A DNA stretch of 5,488 nucleotides from Methylotenera sp. UBA6020 (lineage in GTDB: Bacteria > Pseudomonadota > Gammaproteobacteria > Burkholderiales > Methylophilaceae), in NCBI GenBank assembly GCA_002429455.1, contig DIZU01000144.1:7904-13391 (forward strand), written 5' to 3'. The translations under genes and the position numbers were made by a program. Below are positions 1 to 5,454 of this stretch, one piece after another (position 1 is the first letter of the stretch; every line of letters begins with the position of its first letter). Below the pieces are notes generated by a model, which saw only the letters and a program-made list of their open reading frames with translations, searched no databases and was not told the DNA's origin.

Positions 1-71
1 TCCTTTAATAAAAATTGGTTAAACGTTTGTGCTGCTTAAAAATCAAAGTGATGGCGCAAAGCGATCGTGAC

Positions 72-710
72 TTAAACCTTTTCTTCTGCAATACGTATGC
101 CTTCTTCCACTTCCTTCTTGCGGCCAGCATCAGCATCTTCTCTACTTGGGCGAGCTGGTGCAGCTAATGCTTTTTTGTAATATTCAACAGCTTTAGCATA
201 TTCGCCTTGCTCACTTAAAAAGTCAGCGTAAAAGTAATTAGGGTCTATGCCAGTTGGATTAACTTGCAAGGCTTTTTCTAAATAGACGCGCGCTTTTTTC
301 TTATCACCAAAACCGATTGGCCAGCCTGGTACTTTGTAATATAAAGAACCTAAGCTGGTATAAGCAGAGCCCTGTAAAGCATGCGGGTTGATCTTTTCTG
401 CAGCTAGCAATAAATCGCGCGATTTTTCTGCAAATTTTAATGCGCCAATGCCACCCTTGGCTTTGGCGTAACCACTAAGTGTAATGGCCTCCCAAATCAT
501 GGCTTCTGGCGCGTTTGGATTGTTAGTTGTCACTTGATGTGCATGTTCGGTCAGGATCTTGAACGCACGCTCTTGAGCATCTTTTGCTGTCTGGTAGTTA
601 GCCTTGACCCAATCATGCTGTACTTGTGCGATCTCGGTATCTAGTTTTTCATCAGCGAAAGCTGGACAAGATAATGCGATAAAACTTAGTAGTAACATCA
701 TATTTTTCAT
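72..710 (-). CDS. Secreted (periplasmic) TPR-repeat protein, 212 aa
   Basis: Seen: residues 1-19 form a Sec signal peptide with a short basic/polar start, a hydrophobic core (MMLLLSFIALS) and an AFA cleavage motif before Asp20, so the mature protein is probably periplasmic. Cys15 lies inside the peptide, but ALSC is a poor lipobox, so a lipoprotein is less likely. The mature part is all helical in character. TPR-like repeats are visible around residues 117-152 (two helices split by a PGWPIGFGD insert at 128-136, ending in a KALQVNP-type close) and 156-186 (YFYADFLSEQGEY, then AVEYYKKAL). An earlier helix pair at 69-109 looks like a degenerate repeat. The start is supported by CGGAG at 719-723, 8 nt upstream. 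The gene is last in the five-gene run, 27 bp after the dehydrogenase. Known: TPRs mediate protein-protein contact. Inference: an accessory or scaffold protein at the cell envelope. No enzymatic role is visible. The 71 bp after its stop show no convincing terminator, so transcription may continue beyond the window. Confidence 0.87.
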   Translation of the reverse strand: MKNMMLLLSFIALSCPAFADEKLDTEIAQVQHDWVKANYQTAKDAQERAFKILTEHAHQVTTNNPNAPEAMIWEAITLSGYAKAKGGIGALKFAEKSRDLLLAAEKINPHALQGSAYTSLGSLYYKVPGWPIGFGDKKKARVYLEKALQVNPTGIDPNYFYADFLSEQGEYAKAVEYYKKALAAPARPSREDADAGRKKEVEEGIRIAEEKV

Positions 711-737
711 AATATTTTCTCCGTAATAATGACTTGC

Positions 738-1553
738 TTAATTTTTACTAACAATGAATTGACGTGCGATTCTGGCCTGCTTCTTTAAGCCCATATTGAC
801 TGCGCATGGTAAGAATCCATTGAGCCAGGCAAAGAAAGATTCTGGCTGACCGATATAGTGTTCATACTTTTCTGCTTCAATGGCTTTGATGATTTGTGCC
901 ACGACGACTTGTGGGTCGTCCATGGCAGTATTGGTCGCCGCTAGCATTTTTGAGGCAGCTTGGTCGTTCATTGGGGTTTTTATCGCGCGTGGTGCGATGT
1001 ATGTCACCACGATACCGCTATCTATCAGCTCACGGCGAAGTGCTTGCGAGAAGCCGCGCAGTGCAAATTTGCTGGCACTATAGGTAGCGTAATGTGGAAA
1101 GCCAATCGAACCAAAAATAGAACCGACATTGACAATTTGCCCGCTTTTGCGTGCCAAAAAACCAGGCAATAAGGCGTGTGTAAGTTGAATCGGCACCGTG
1201 GCATTAATGTGCATCATTTGTGCGATGCGCGCCGTGCTCTGTTCTGAGAGTAAGGTAAAGTCCCCTATGCCCGCACTATTGATTAATATATCAATCGCGC
1301 CTAGACAGTTCGTTACGTCATCTACTACTTTCTGTGCTGGATCAGAAATAGCTTCCGTCGCGTGAAAATCACTGACAATCGCTATGGCGATAGCCCCTGA
1401 TTGAGTGATTTTCTCACACAGTGCGGCTAGGCGTGCGCCATCACGATCGACTAAAGCAAGCTTGGCGCCCTTGTTTGATAACGCTAAGGCTAAAAGTTGA
1501 CCGACACCGCCTGCCGCCCCGGTTAAAACAATACGTTTTCCATTGAGATTCAT
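738..1553 (-). CDS. Classical short-chain dehydrogenase/reductase (SDR), 271 aa
   Basis: An NAD(P)-dependent Rossmann-fold oxidoreductase acting on a keto/alcohol group; the substrate cannot be read from the sequence. Seen: the dinucleotide-binding motif TGAAGGVG at residues 11-18, Asp36 at the end of beta-2 (favours NAD over NADP, though Arg37 follows), the NSAG motif at 92-95, and a complete catalytic tetrad of Asn117, Ser145, Tyr158 and Lys162 in YSASK. The loop after PR (188-193 region) resembles the substrate lid. The C-terminal part (about 238-256, FFAWLNGFLPCAV) is hydrophobic and could contact membrane or a lipid substrate. Length is normal for the family. The ATG overlaps the upstream oxidase stop by 4 bases (ATGA, 1550-1553). 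AAAGGG at 1561-1566, 7 nt upstream, is a good RBS, so translation is probably coupled. Inference: it reduces or oxidises an intermediate made by the ligase and diiron oxidase of the same operon. Confidence 0.94.
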   Translation of the reverse strand: MNLNGKRIVLTGAAGGVGQLLALALSNKGAKLALVDRDGARLAALCEKITQSGAIAIAIVSDFHATEAISDPAQKVVDDVTNCLGAIDILINSAGIGDFTLLSEQSTARIAQMMHINATVPIQLTHALLPGFLARKSGQIVNVGSIFGSIGFPHYATYSASKFALRGFSQALRRELIDSGIVVTYIAPRAIKTPMNDQAASKMLAATNTAMDDPQVVVAQIIKAIEAEKYEHYIGQPESFFAWLNGFLPCAVNMGLKKQARIARQFIVSKN

Positions 1554-2245
1554 GCGGCAACCCTTTGAAGATTGATTGGGATAAAACGGTCACCCAGTTC
1601 TCGGAAAATGTCTCCGTATAGTTTGTAGAAATTTTTAGCGCTGTGAATCAGTAAAGTACGCTCTTTTTCATCTTCAATCTTATTGACCAGCCCTGCATAA
1701 AAGTCAACATGACCAACATCCAAAGAACCGTGCGAGGTTAAGTAACTAAAGGCTTTATTACTCAATCCGAGGCTTGTTTGCAGCGCCACACCAGCTTGCG
1801 TAGCCATGGCTACGCTAGTGCCTTCGAGCACCAATACCATACCGAAAAAACCAATAGGGTTGATACGGTTAATCATGTCATAGGCATAAGCCACCATCAG
1901 TTCCGTAGCTTGACTTGGTTGACAATTGGCCTGACCATGACGCACGGCCTCAGCATCTGCGCCACATGCTTGAATGTCGTTAAGTATCCATTCCTGATGA
2001 CCCAACTCTTCTTCAATGTATTCTGCAACCGCTTCACGCAGCCACTCATAATGTTCAGGCAATCGCGAACCACACAGCATAAGAAGTGGCACGGTATGTT
2101 TTACATGGTGATAAGCCTCCGTTAAAAATGCTACATAGGCAGGCAAACTTACTTGTCCAGCGGCACCTGCTTTTATCAATGGCAAGTTAAATAACGCCTC
2201 TCGTTCTCGTGCCGTGGCACTTAGCAATGTTTCATAAAACTGCAT
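1550..2245 (-). CDS. Heme-oxygenase-like diiron oxidase / TenA-like iron-containing redox enzyme, 231 aa
   Basis: Seen: an all-helical protein with the metal-ligand pattern of heme-oxygenase-like diiron oxidases (HDOs). It has EEExxH with His83 (Glu78-80), Glu141 in LEGTS, and HxxxDxxH with His172, Asp176 and His179. A further Glu/His-rich helix (Glu43, His46, His47) could supply the first carboxylate. Known: this superfamily (UndA, CADD, SznF, BesC; Pfam Haem_oxygenas_2/TenA-like) uses a labile Fe2 site and O2 for C-C cleavage, N-oxygenation or desaturation of fatty or amino acids. The exact reaction here cannot be assigned. Start choice: an in-frame ATG exists at 2320, but it lies 89 bp inside the ligase gene. 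The ATG at 2245 has AAGGA at 2254-2258 with 8-nt spacing, begins at the usual helix and overlaps the ligase by only 14 bases. The stop overlaps the next start (ATGA). Inference: it oxidises an acyl substrate activated or delivered by its operon partners. Confidence 0.88.
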   Translation of the reverse strand: MQFYETLLSATAREREALFNLPLIKAGAAGQVSLPAYVAFLTEAYHHVKHTVPLLMLCGSRLPEHYEWLREAVAEYIEEELGHQEWILNDIQACGADAEAVRHGQANCQPSQATELMVAYAYDMINRINPIGFFGMVLVLEGTSVAMATQAGVALQTSLGLSNKAFSYLTSHGSLDVGHVDFYAGLVNKIEDEKERTLLIHSAKNFYKLYGDIFRELGDRFIPINLQRVAA

Positions 2246-3821
2246 AACCTTGTTCCTTGTATTTTTTATTGACTCTGGGTTGATATTTTTGCCAGATGAC
2301 ATCGCGACGTAAGCGGCCATTGGCGGTGAGCTGATCGTTTAGTGGGGTAAATGGGGCGTCTGCCAATAGCCATTGACTAACGCGGGCGTAATCAGGCAAC
2401 GTTTGATTGATCTCAGTGATGCTGATGTATATTTCTGCTGATGTAGCATTTTTTGCAGGTGAAATAATCGCAACATTCCAAGGCCGCGCTTCGCCAAATA
2501 CGGCAGCCTGAGCGATGAACGGGGACAGGGTTAATTCGCGCTCAACCCATTCTGGCGCTACATTACGACCGAACGAGGTAATGAATTGGTTCTTTTTTCG
2601 TGCGGTAATGTATAGATAACCTTCATTATCAAAATGGCCGATGTCACCCGTAGGCCAATAATGATCATCCGGTATGTTATTTGCGATACTTTCATTGCTT
2701 GCGTAACCAAGTAAACCAGCGCCTTTGACTAAAATCTCACCATCTTTGGCAAATTTAATCGTCACATGGGGCAATGGCTTACCCACACTCCCCAGTTTAT
2801 TGCTGAGTGGAGTATTCAGCGCGACTACCGAGGCGCATTCAGACAAGCCATAGCCTTCGTAAACTGGCAGGCCTACTGCGTTCGCCCGCTTGAGTAACCG
2901 GGGTGCCACTGAAGCACCGCCGACCGCAATGAATCTTAAGCAAGCTGGCTTTGGGTAACCAGCCTCAATGGCGGATACCAGAGCGGTTAACAGTTCCGGT
3001 GTCAGCACCGTGGTGGTGGCTTTTGAGGTATTCAACGCCGCCATCATGCTGGCGACATTCAAAGCTGCGGCGCCAGTTAGCCCTACCTGTGCCGCTGGTA
3101 AAAGCGTAGTTGTGGCACCCGCCAGTAGCGGCACATACAGGCCGGCTATATTTTCTAGCAAGGTCGAGAGTGGCAATATGCTTAAGTGGCTATCTGTGGA
3201 TCTGGCATCAGTGGCTTGTAGCAATGACAGCGCGACTTGGTTTAATGCAAGCGCATCCAAACAAACGCCTTTTGGTTTGCCTGTAGTACCTGAGGTATAA
3301 GTGATTTTGGCAGTGCTGGTTGGCAGCACACTAGCGTTCTTCACACTTAGGGTAAACTCCGTGAGCACCCTGTCGCCTAGCAAATATGGTGTTTTATGCA
3401 ATATTTTTTTGTCATGCGACTTGCCATTAAAACTAAAGGCACTAAACAATTGTTCAAACAAAATGGGTTGATCACTCAGTACCACATTGATGTCGGCATC
3501 ATCGATGGCATGCAACATTTGTTCGGCGGAAAAGAAATACGGTAAAGGCACTACAGGTATGCTTAATTGCATGGCGGCCAGATCAACAATTGCCCATGCA
3601 AGGGAGTTATCCATCGCCATGCCCAATATGCGAGCCTTGGATTGTTTTAGCGTTTGTGCCGCTTGTTCAATCGCAATTGCCAATTCGGCATAACTTAAAG
3701 CGCTATATTCCCCTTCTGACGACTTTCCTTCAGAGATTCGACCTTGTAATGCGGGTTGGTTAGGTGATTTAACAGCAAAGTGCGCTATCGCCGCGATTAT
3801 GGATTGGCTATTCAAATTCAA
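2232..3821 (-). CDS. AMP-forming acyl-CoA synthetase/ligase family protein (ANL superfamily), 529 aa, TTG start
   Basis: Predicted to activate a carboxylic acid, probably fatty or aryl, as acyl-AMP and then pass it to CoA or another acceptor. Seen: the A3 phosphate loop YTSGTTGKPKG (175-185), A5 YGLSE (324-328), A7 TGD (391-393), and A8 hinge/core ITARKKNQFITSFGRN (405-420) followed by VAPEWVE. The A10 region is LTANGRLRRD (498-507), where the expected catalytic Lys is Arg503. The length suits a stand-alone ligase; there is no carrier domain. Start: the reading frame has no ATG before codon 68. TTG at 3821-3819 gives a normal N-terminus and has AGGG at 3832-3835, a 10-nt spacing. A second TTG at 3815 is possible. 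It begins 32 bp after the hemolysin-family gene, and its last 14 bases overlap the diiron oxidase. The weak start and long spacing suggest lower expression than its neighbours. Family assignment is firm; the substrate is unknown. Confidence 0.93.
   Translation of the reverse strand: MNLNSQSIIAAIAHFAVKSPNQPALQGRISEGKSSEGEYSALSYAELAIAIEQAAQTLKQSKARILGMAMDNSLAWAIVDLAAMQLSIPVVPLPYFFSAEQMLHAIDDADINVVLSDQPILFEQLFSAFSFNGKSHDKKILHKTPYLLGDRVLTEFTLSVKNASVLPTSTAKITYTSGTTGKPKGVCLDALALNQVALSLLQATDARSTDSHLSILPLSTLLENIAGLYVPLLAGATTTLLPAAQVGLTGAAALNVASMMAALNTSKATTTVLTPELLTALVSAIEAGYPKPACLRFIAVGGASVAPRLLKRANAVGLPVYEGYGLSECASVVALNTPLSNKLGSVGKPLPHVTIKFAKDGEILVKGAGLLGYASNESIANNIPDDHYWPTGDIGHFDNEGYLYITARKKNQFITSFGRNVAPEWVERELTLSPFIAQAAVFGEARPWNVAIISPAKNATSAEIYISITEINQTLPDYARVSQWLLADAPFTPLNDQLTANGRLRRDVIWQKYQPRVNKKYKEQGYAVL
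2248..2258 (-). promoter_or_regulatory. RBS that sets the start of the diiron oxidase gene
   Basis: AAGGA (2258-2254) lies 8 nt before the ATG at 2245, and a second AAGG (2251-2248) follows immediately. Both are embedded in the last codons of the ligase gene. This supports the 231-residue start over the in-frame ATG at 2320 and points to translation coupled to the ligase. Confidence 0.7.
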
Positions 3822-3853
3822 AATATTAAAACCCTGGGGATTAAAGCTAACAG

Positions 3854-4504
3854 TTAAATCGGCTGTATGCGACGGATAGCCATGACTTGCGGGCGCTCAT
3901 TGTAATAAGTGCCCCAAGCAGCACGTTCGTGCTCTGGAATACGGTTAATATTGGCCTCGCCTAACGGTTGCAAAGACATATTGAGTTTGGTTAACGAGTT
4001 ACGTAAGGCAGGAATGCCAGTGAATACCGCCCATTCAGATTTAGTTGAATGTAAATACAGACTAATACTGGCAAGTAAGCTGCGTATATTTGCAGGCTCA
4101 GCGACGGCTAGATTACCCACTTCCAATATAGCTTCGCGAATGATGTAAGTCTTGTTATATTCAGATAACAGCGTCTCAATCGGAGCATCTAAATAGGTTT
4201 CTAAAAACAACTTATCTTGATCTGCGTGGCGCAACCCACACACTGCCAGTAAATTACCATCGGCATCACGCACACTCATAAGCTTAGGCATGAAGTGACT
4301 GATTTCAGCATTGTGCGCACGCTTAAATATGACACGGACAAAATCCTCCAACTCTTGTCTGTCTGATGCATCCGGCTCTAAGATAGAAGTCACGACTGGC
4401 TGTGCCGCATGCAGATGGATGGCAGCCCCTATTTGCTTAACAGAAACCGCATGTAGAGGCTGATTTTGTATATTCAAAACCTTTACTTGTTGTGCAATTT
4501 GCAT
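3854..4504 (-). CDS. Thermostable-hemolysin family protein (T_hemolysin, GNAT/autoinducer-synthase-like fold), 216 aa
   Basis: Seen: the family's conserved blocks in order are SHFMPKLMSVRD (69-80), AVCGLRHA (87-94), LFLETYLDAPIE (99-110), the core EVGNLA (128-133), WAVFT (158-162), LRNSL (167-171), WGTYY (197-201) and PQVM (205-208). There is no signal peptide or membrane segment, so the protein is probably cytoplasmic, which fits badly with a secreted cytolysin. Known: the family takes its name from a Vibrio thermostable hemolysin, and I recall that Pfam places it among acetyltransferase-like folds together with LuxI-type acyl-homoserine-lactone synthases. The EVGNLA block sits where LuxI proteins carry their E-x-SRF-like core strand, but that match is by eye and remote. 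ATG at 4504 has a strong AGGAG at 4511-4515, 6 nt upstream, the best RBS of the operon. It is the first gene. Inference: an acyltransferase that uses the acyl group activated by the adjacent ligase. Confidence 0.9.
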   Translation of the reverse strand: MQIAQQVKVLNIQNQPLHAVSVKQIGAAIHLHAAQPVVTSILEPDASDRQELEDFVRVIFKRAHNAEISHFMPKLMSVRDADGNLLAVCGLRHADQDKLFLETYLDAPIETLLSEYNKTYIIREAILEVGNLAVAEPANIRSLLASISLYLHSTKSEWAVFTGIPALRNSLTKLNMSLQPLGEANINRIPEHERAAWGTYYNERPQVMAIRRIQPI

Positions 4505-4564
4505 AAAACACTCCTGTAAGAATGTTTTAACATACGCAAGTGCTATGCCGACTAGGTTCTTATC

Positions 4565-4585
4565 GATAAATAAAAAATATTTATC
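4565..4585. promoter_or_regulatory. Perfect AT-rich dyad (possible operator) upstream of the operon
   Basis: GATAAATA (4565-4572) and TATTTATC (4578-4585) are perfect 8-bp inverted arms around AAAAA. A second short palindrome, TATCGATA (4561-4568), overlaps the left arm. The dyad covers the candidate -10 and lies about 60-80 bp before the start codon, where a repressor could act. With so little G+C it could also arise by chance. Confidence 0.3.
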
Positions 4586-4605
4586 TATTTAATTCAATGT
4601 GTTAA
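4578..4605 (-). promoter_or_regulatory. Candidate sigma-70 promoter of the five-gene operon
   Basis: On the minus strand, TTAACA (4605-4600) is a five-of-six -35 match, separated by 16 bp from TAAATA (4583-4578), a weak -10 match. This would put the RNA start near 4570 and leave a leader of about 65 nt. An alternative is TTGACG (4647-4642) with 17 bp to TAAGAA (4624-4619). The surroundings are very AT-rich, so either match could be chance. A promoter somewhere in 4560-4650 is likely from gene layout, but the exact element is uncertain. Confidence 0.3.
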
Positions 4606-4660
4606 AACTTTTTATGTGTTCTTATTTGATGAAAATATGCCCGTCAAGGCATTACGATAG

Positions 4661-4698
4661 TTGCAGGCTTGCAGTCAGACTACAGTAAAATCCTGCAA
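4661..4698. repeat. Interrupted inverted repeat TTGCAGG ... CCTGCAA
   Basis: Seven-bp perfect arms (4661-4667 and 4692-4698) are separated by 24 bp. The spacer itself contains a second TTGCA copy (4669-4673) and a small AGTC-A-GACT dyad (4673-4681), so a branched or bulged hairpin is possible. No good T-run follows on either strand. Function unknown. Confidence 0.35.
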
Positions 4699-4943
4699 AT
4701 TTTGTATGGCTTTAGTGTCTGAGATTTAAATGATCCGATTTCTATGATTGATTTTGTTACGGCAGGGGTAAAAAAGTTATTTGATTGAATTCGCAAACTG
4801 ACAAAACCCTTAAACAATCTTGTTATTACATCTCCTGACAGCAGACACTTGCGAAGCATAGTTCTCAGTCAACTGCAATCTCTCATATCCGTTTAATTGC
4901 AACAAGGCTACGACAAGGTTATCAACATCTGCCAAGTAAAGCC

Positions 4944-4959
4944 GGAACTGAGCAGTTCC
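4944..4959. repeat. Short perfect inverted repeat GGAACTG-AG-CAGTTCC
   Basis: Two 7-bp perfect arms (4944-4950 and 4953-4959) flank a 2-bp centre. As RNA it would form a compact hairpin, with the loop widening to 4 nt if the innermost pair opens. On the minus strand it is followed by GGCTTTACTT, too poor in T for a good terminator. It could be a protein-binding dyad or the remains of a structured RNA. Confidence 0.45.
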
Positions 4960-5061
4960 TCATAAAACAAAGAACCCGCAAACCCATATTGCAAATATAG
5001 CTCTGCAACCAGTGCATTATCTTGATAAACGTCGAGAGTAAATTAAGACGCTAACCTCAGC

Positions 5062-5096
5062 AAAACGAAAACCCAGTACCGGATTTACTAGGTTTT
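5062..5096 (-). terminator. Rho-independent terminator after phnA
   Basis: On the minus strand an 11-bp stem forms between AAAACCTAGTA (5096-5086) and TACTGGGTTTT (5078-5068) around a 7-nt loop (AATCCGG). The one non-Watson-Crick pair is a U-G wobble in minus-strand RNA but a C-A mismatch in plus-strand RNA, so the structure favours minus-strand use. The T-rich end continues as CGTTTTG. It begins 16 bp after the phnA stop codon. Confidence 0.72.
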
Positions 5097-5112
5097 TCTT
5101 GCTATCAGTTCA

Positions 5113-5454
5113 TTAAGCTTTTTTAACGAATTCCGACTTAAGTTTCATCGCACCAATGCCATCAATTTTGCAGTCAATGTCGTGGTCACCATCAACAAGA
5201 CGGATGTTTTTGACTTTGGTACCCACCTTAACCACCAATGAAGAACCCTTCACTTTAAGGTCTTTAATGACGGTAATGGTGTCACCATCTTGCAGCACAT
5301 TGCCATTCGAATCGCGTACTACTTTCACCTCTTCTGAACTTGCTGCAGTTGCGTCTTTGCTCCACTCATGCGCACATTCAGGGCAAATATACATACTGGC
5401 ATCTTCATAGGTGTATTCCGAATTACATTGGGGACATTTAGGTAAATTACTCAT
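5113..5454 (-). CDS. phnA: PhnA/YjdM family zinc-ribbon protein, 113 aa
   Basis: Seen: an N-terminal zinc ribbon with two cysteine pairs, CPQC (Cys7, Cys10) and CPEC (Cys24, Cys27), a short acidic/alanine linker (about 33-42), and a C-terminal all-beta PhnA domain (about 43-113) with the typical [24 protein letters not shown] and [13 protein letters not shown] segments. Length matches the family. Known: this is the small protein named PhnA/YjdM from the E. coli phosphonate region. It is not the phosphonoacetate hydrolase that shares the symbol, and its biochemical role is not settled. No phosphonate genes are visible nearby. The ATG at 5454 is preceded by an AAGAAAG-like, weak RBS; another ATG 4 bases upstream is out of frame. 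Its promoter lies mostly outside the window. A terminator follows 16 bp after the stop, so it is probably transcribed separately from the downstream operon. Confidence 0.95.
   Translation of the reverse strand: MSNLPKCPQCNSEYTYEDASMYICPECAHEWSKDATAASSEEVKVVRDSNGNVLQDGDTITVIKDLKVKGSSLVVKVGTKVKNIRLVDGDHDIDCKIDGIGAMKLKSEFVKKA

Larger units (their letters stand above)
72..4504 (-). other. Predicted five-gene operon (acyl-derived metabolite pathway candidate)
   Basis: Five same-strand genes follow one another with a 32-bp gap, a 14-bp overlap, a 4-bp overlap and a 27-bp gap, and no terminator-like hairpin lies between them. The order is thermostable-hemolysin/GNAT-like protein, AMP-forming ligase, heme-oxygenase-like diiron oxidase, SDR and secreted TPR protein. 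Known family chemistry gives acid activation, acyl transfer (if the GNAT-like assignment holds), O2-dependent oxidation and NAD(P)-linked redox. Inference: a compact pathway for a modified acyl compound. No ACP, ketosynthase, transporter or dedicated regulator is present in the window, so genes beyond position 1 may also belong to it. Confidence 0.75.
4505..5112. other. 608-bp intergenic region between phnA and the five-gene operon
   Basis: No convincing protein or tRNA gene is visible on either strand. The longest open frames I found by hand are minus-strand ones of 59 codons (4859-4680) and 31 codons (5017-4922), both without a usable RBS or recognisable content. The region holds the phnA terminator (5096-5062), a GGAACTG/CAGTTCC dyad (4944-4959), a wider TTGCAGG/CCTGCAA dyad (4661-4698), seven TTGCA/TGCAA pentamers between 4661 and 5008, and an AT-rich promoter-like stretch (about 4560-4650) before the operon. 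The length leaves room for a long leader, a small RNA or regulator sites, but none can be shown from the sequence alone. Confidence 0.6.

Noticed and set aside
1..71. Terminator after the TPR gene
   Set aside because: Only 3-bp stems and a small AAACGTTT palindrome are visible, with no G+C-rich stem followed by a T-run in the direction of transcription.
666..668. Cys15 of the TPR protein as a lipoprotein attachment site
   Set aside because: The preceding residues (ALS) do not fit the lipobox well, while AFA before Asp20 is a good signal peptidase I site.
880..1172. Plus-strand open frames opposite the SDR gene
   Set aside because: They are antisense to a gene with a complete SDR motif set, have atypical cysteine/arginine-rich content and lack ribosome sites. 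The same applies to plus-strand frames opposite the oxidase, ligase, hemolysin-family and phnA genes.
2246..2320. Longer start (ATG at 2320) for the diiron oxidase, adding 25 residues
   Set aside because: It would overlap the ligase gene by 89 bp, its extra residues read like an out-of-frame shadow of the ligase C-terminus, and the ATG at 2245 has a well-spaced AAGGA.
3828..3845. CCC/GGG mini-dyad in the gap before the ligase, considered as a terminator or attenuator
   Set aside because: The loop would be only 2 nt and the flanking AT pairing is imperfect, so a stable hairpin is not supported.
4680..4859. 59-codon minus-strand ORF in the intergenic region
   Set aside because: No clear RBS, no recognisable domain, and low-complexity AT-driven composition; such a length is expected by chance. 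Only conservation or RNA data could rescue it.
4922..5017. 31-codon minus-strand ORF spanning the GGAACTG dyad
   Set aside because: Weak upstream region, no family resemblance, and overlap with the hairpin; most likely chance.
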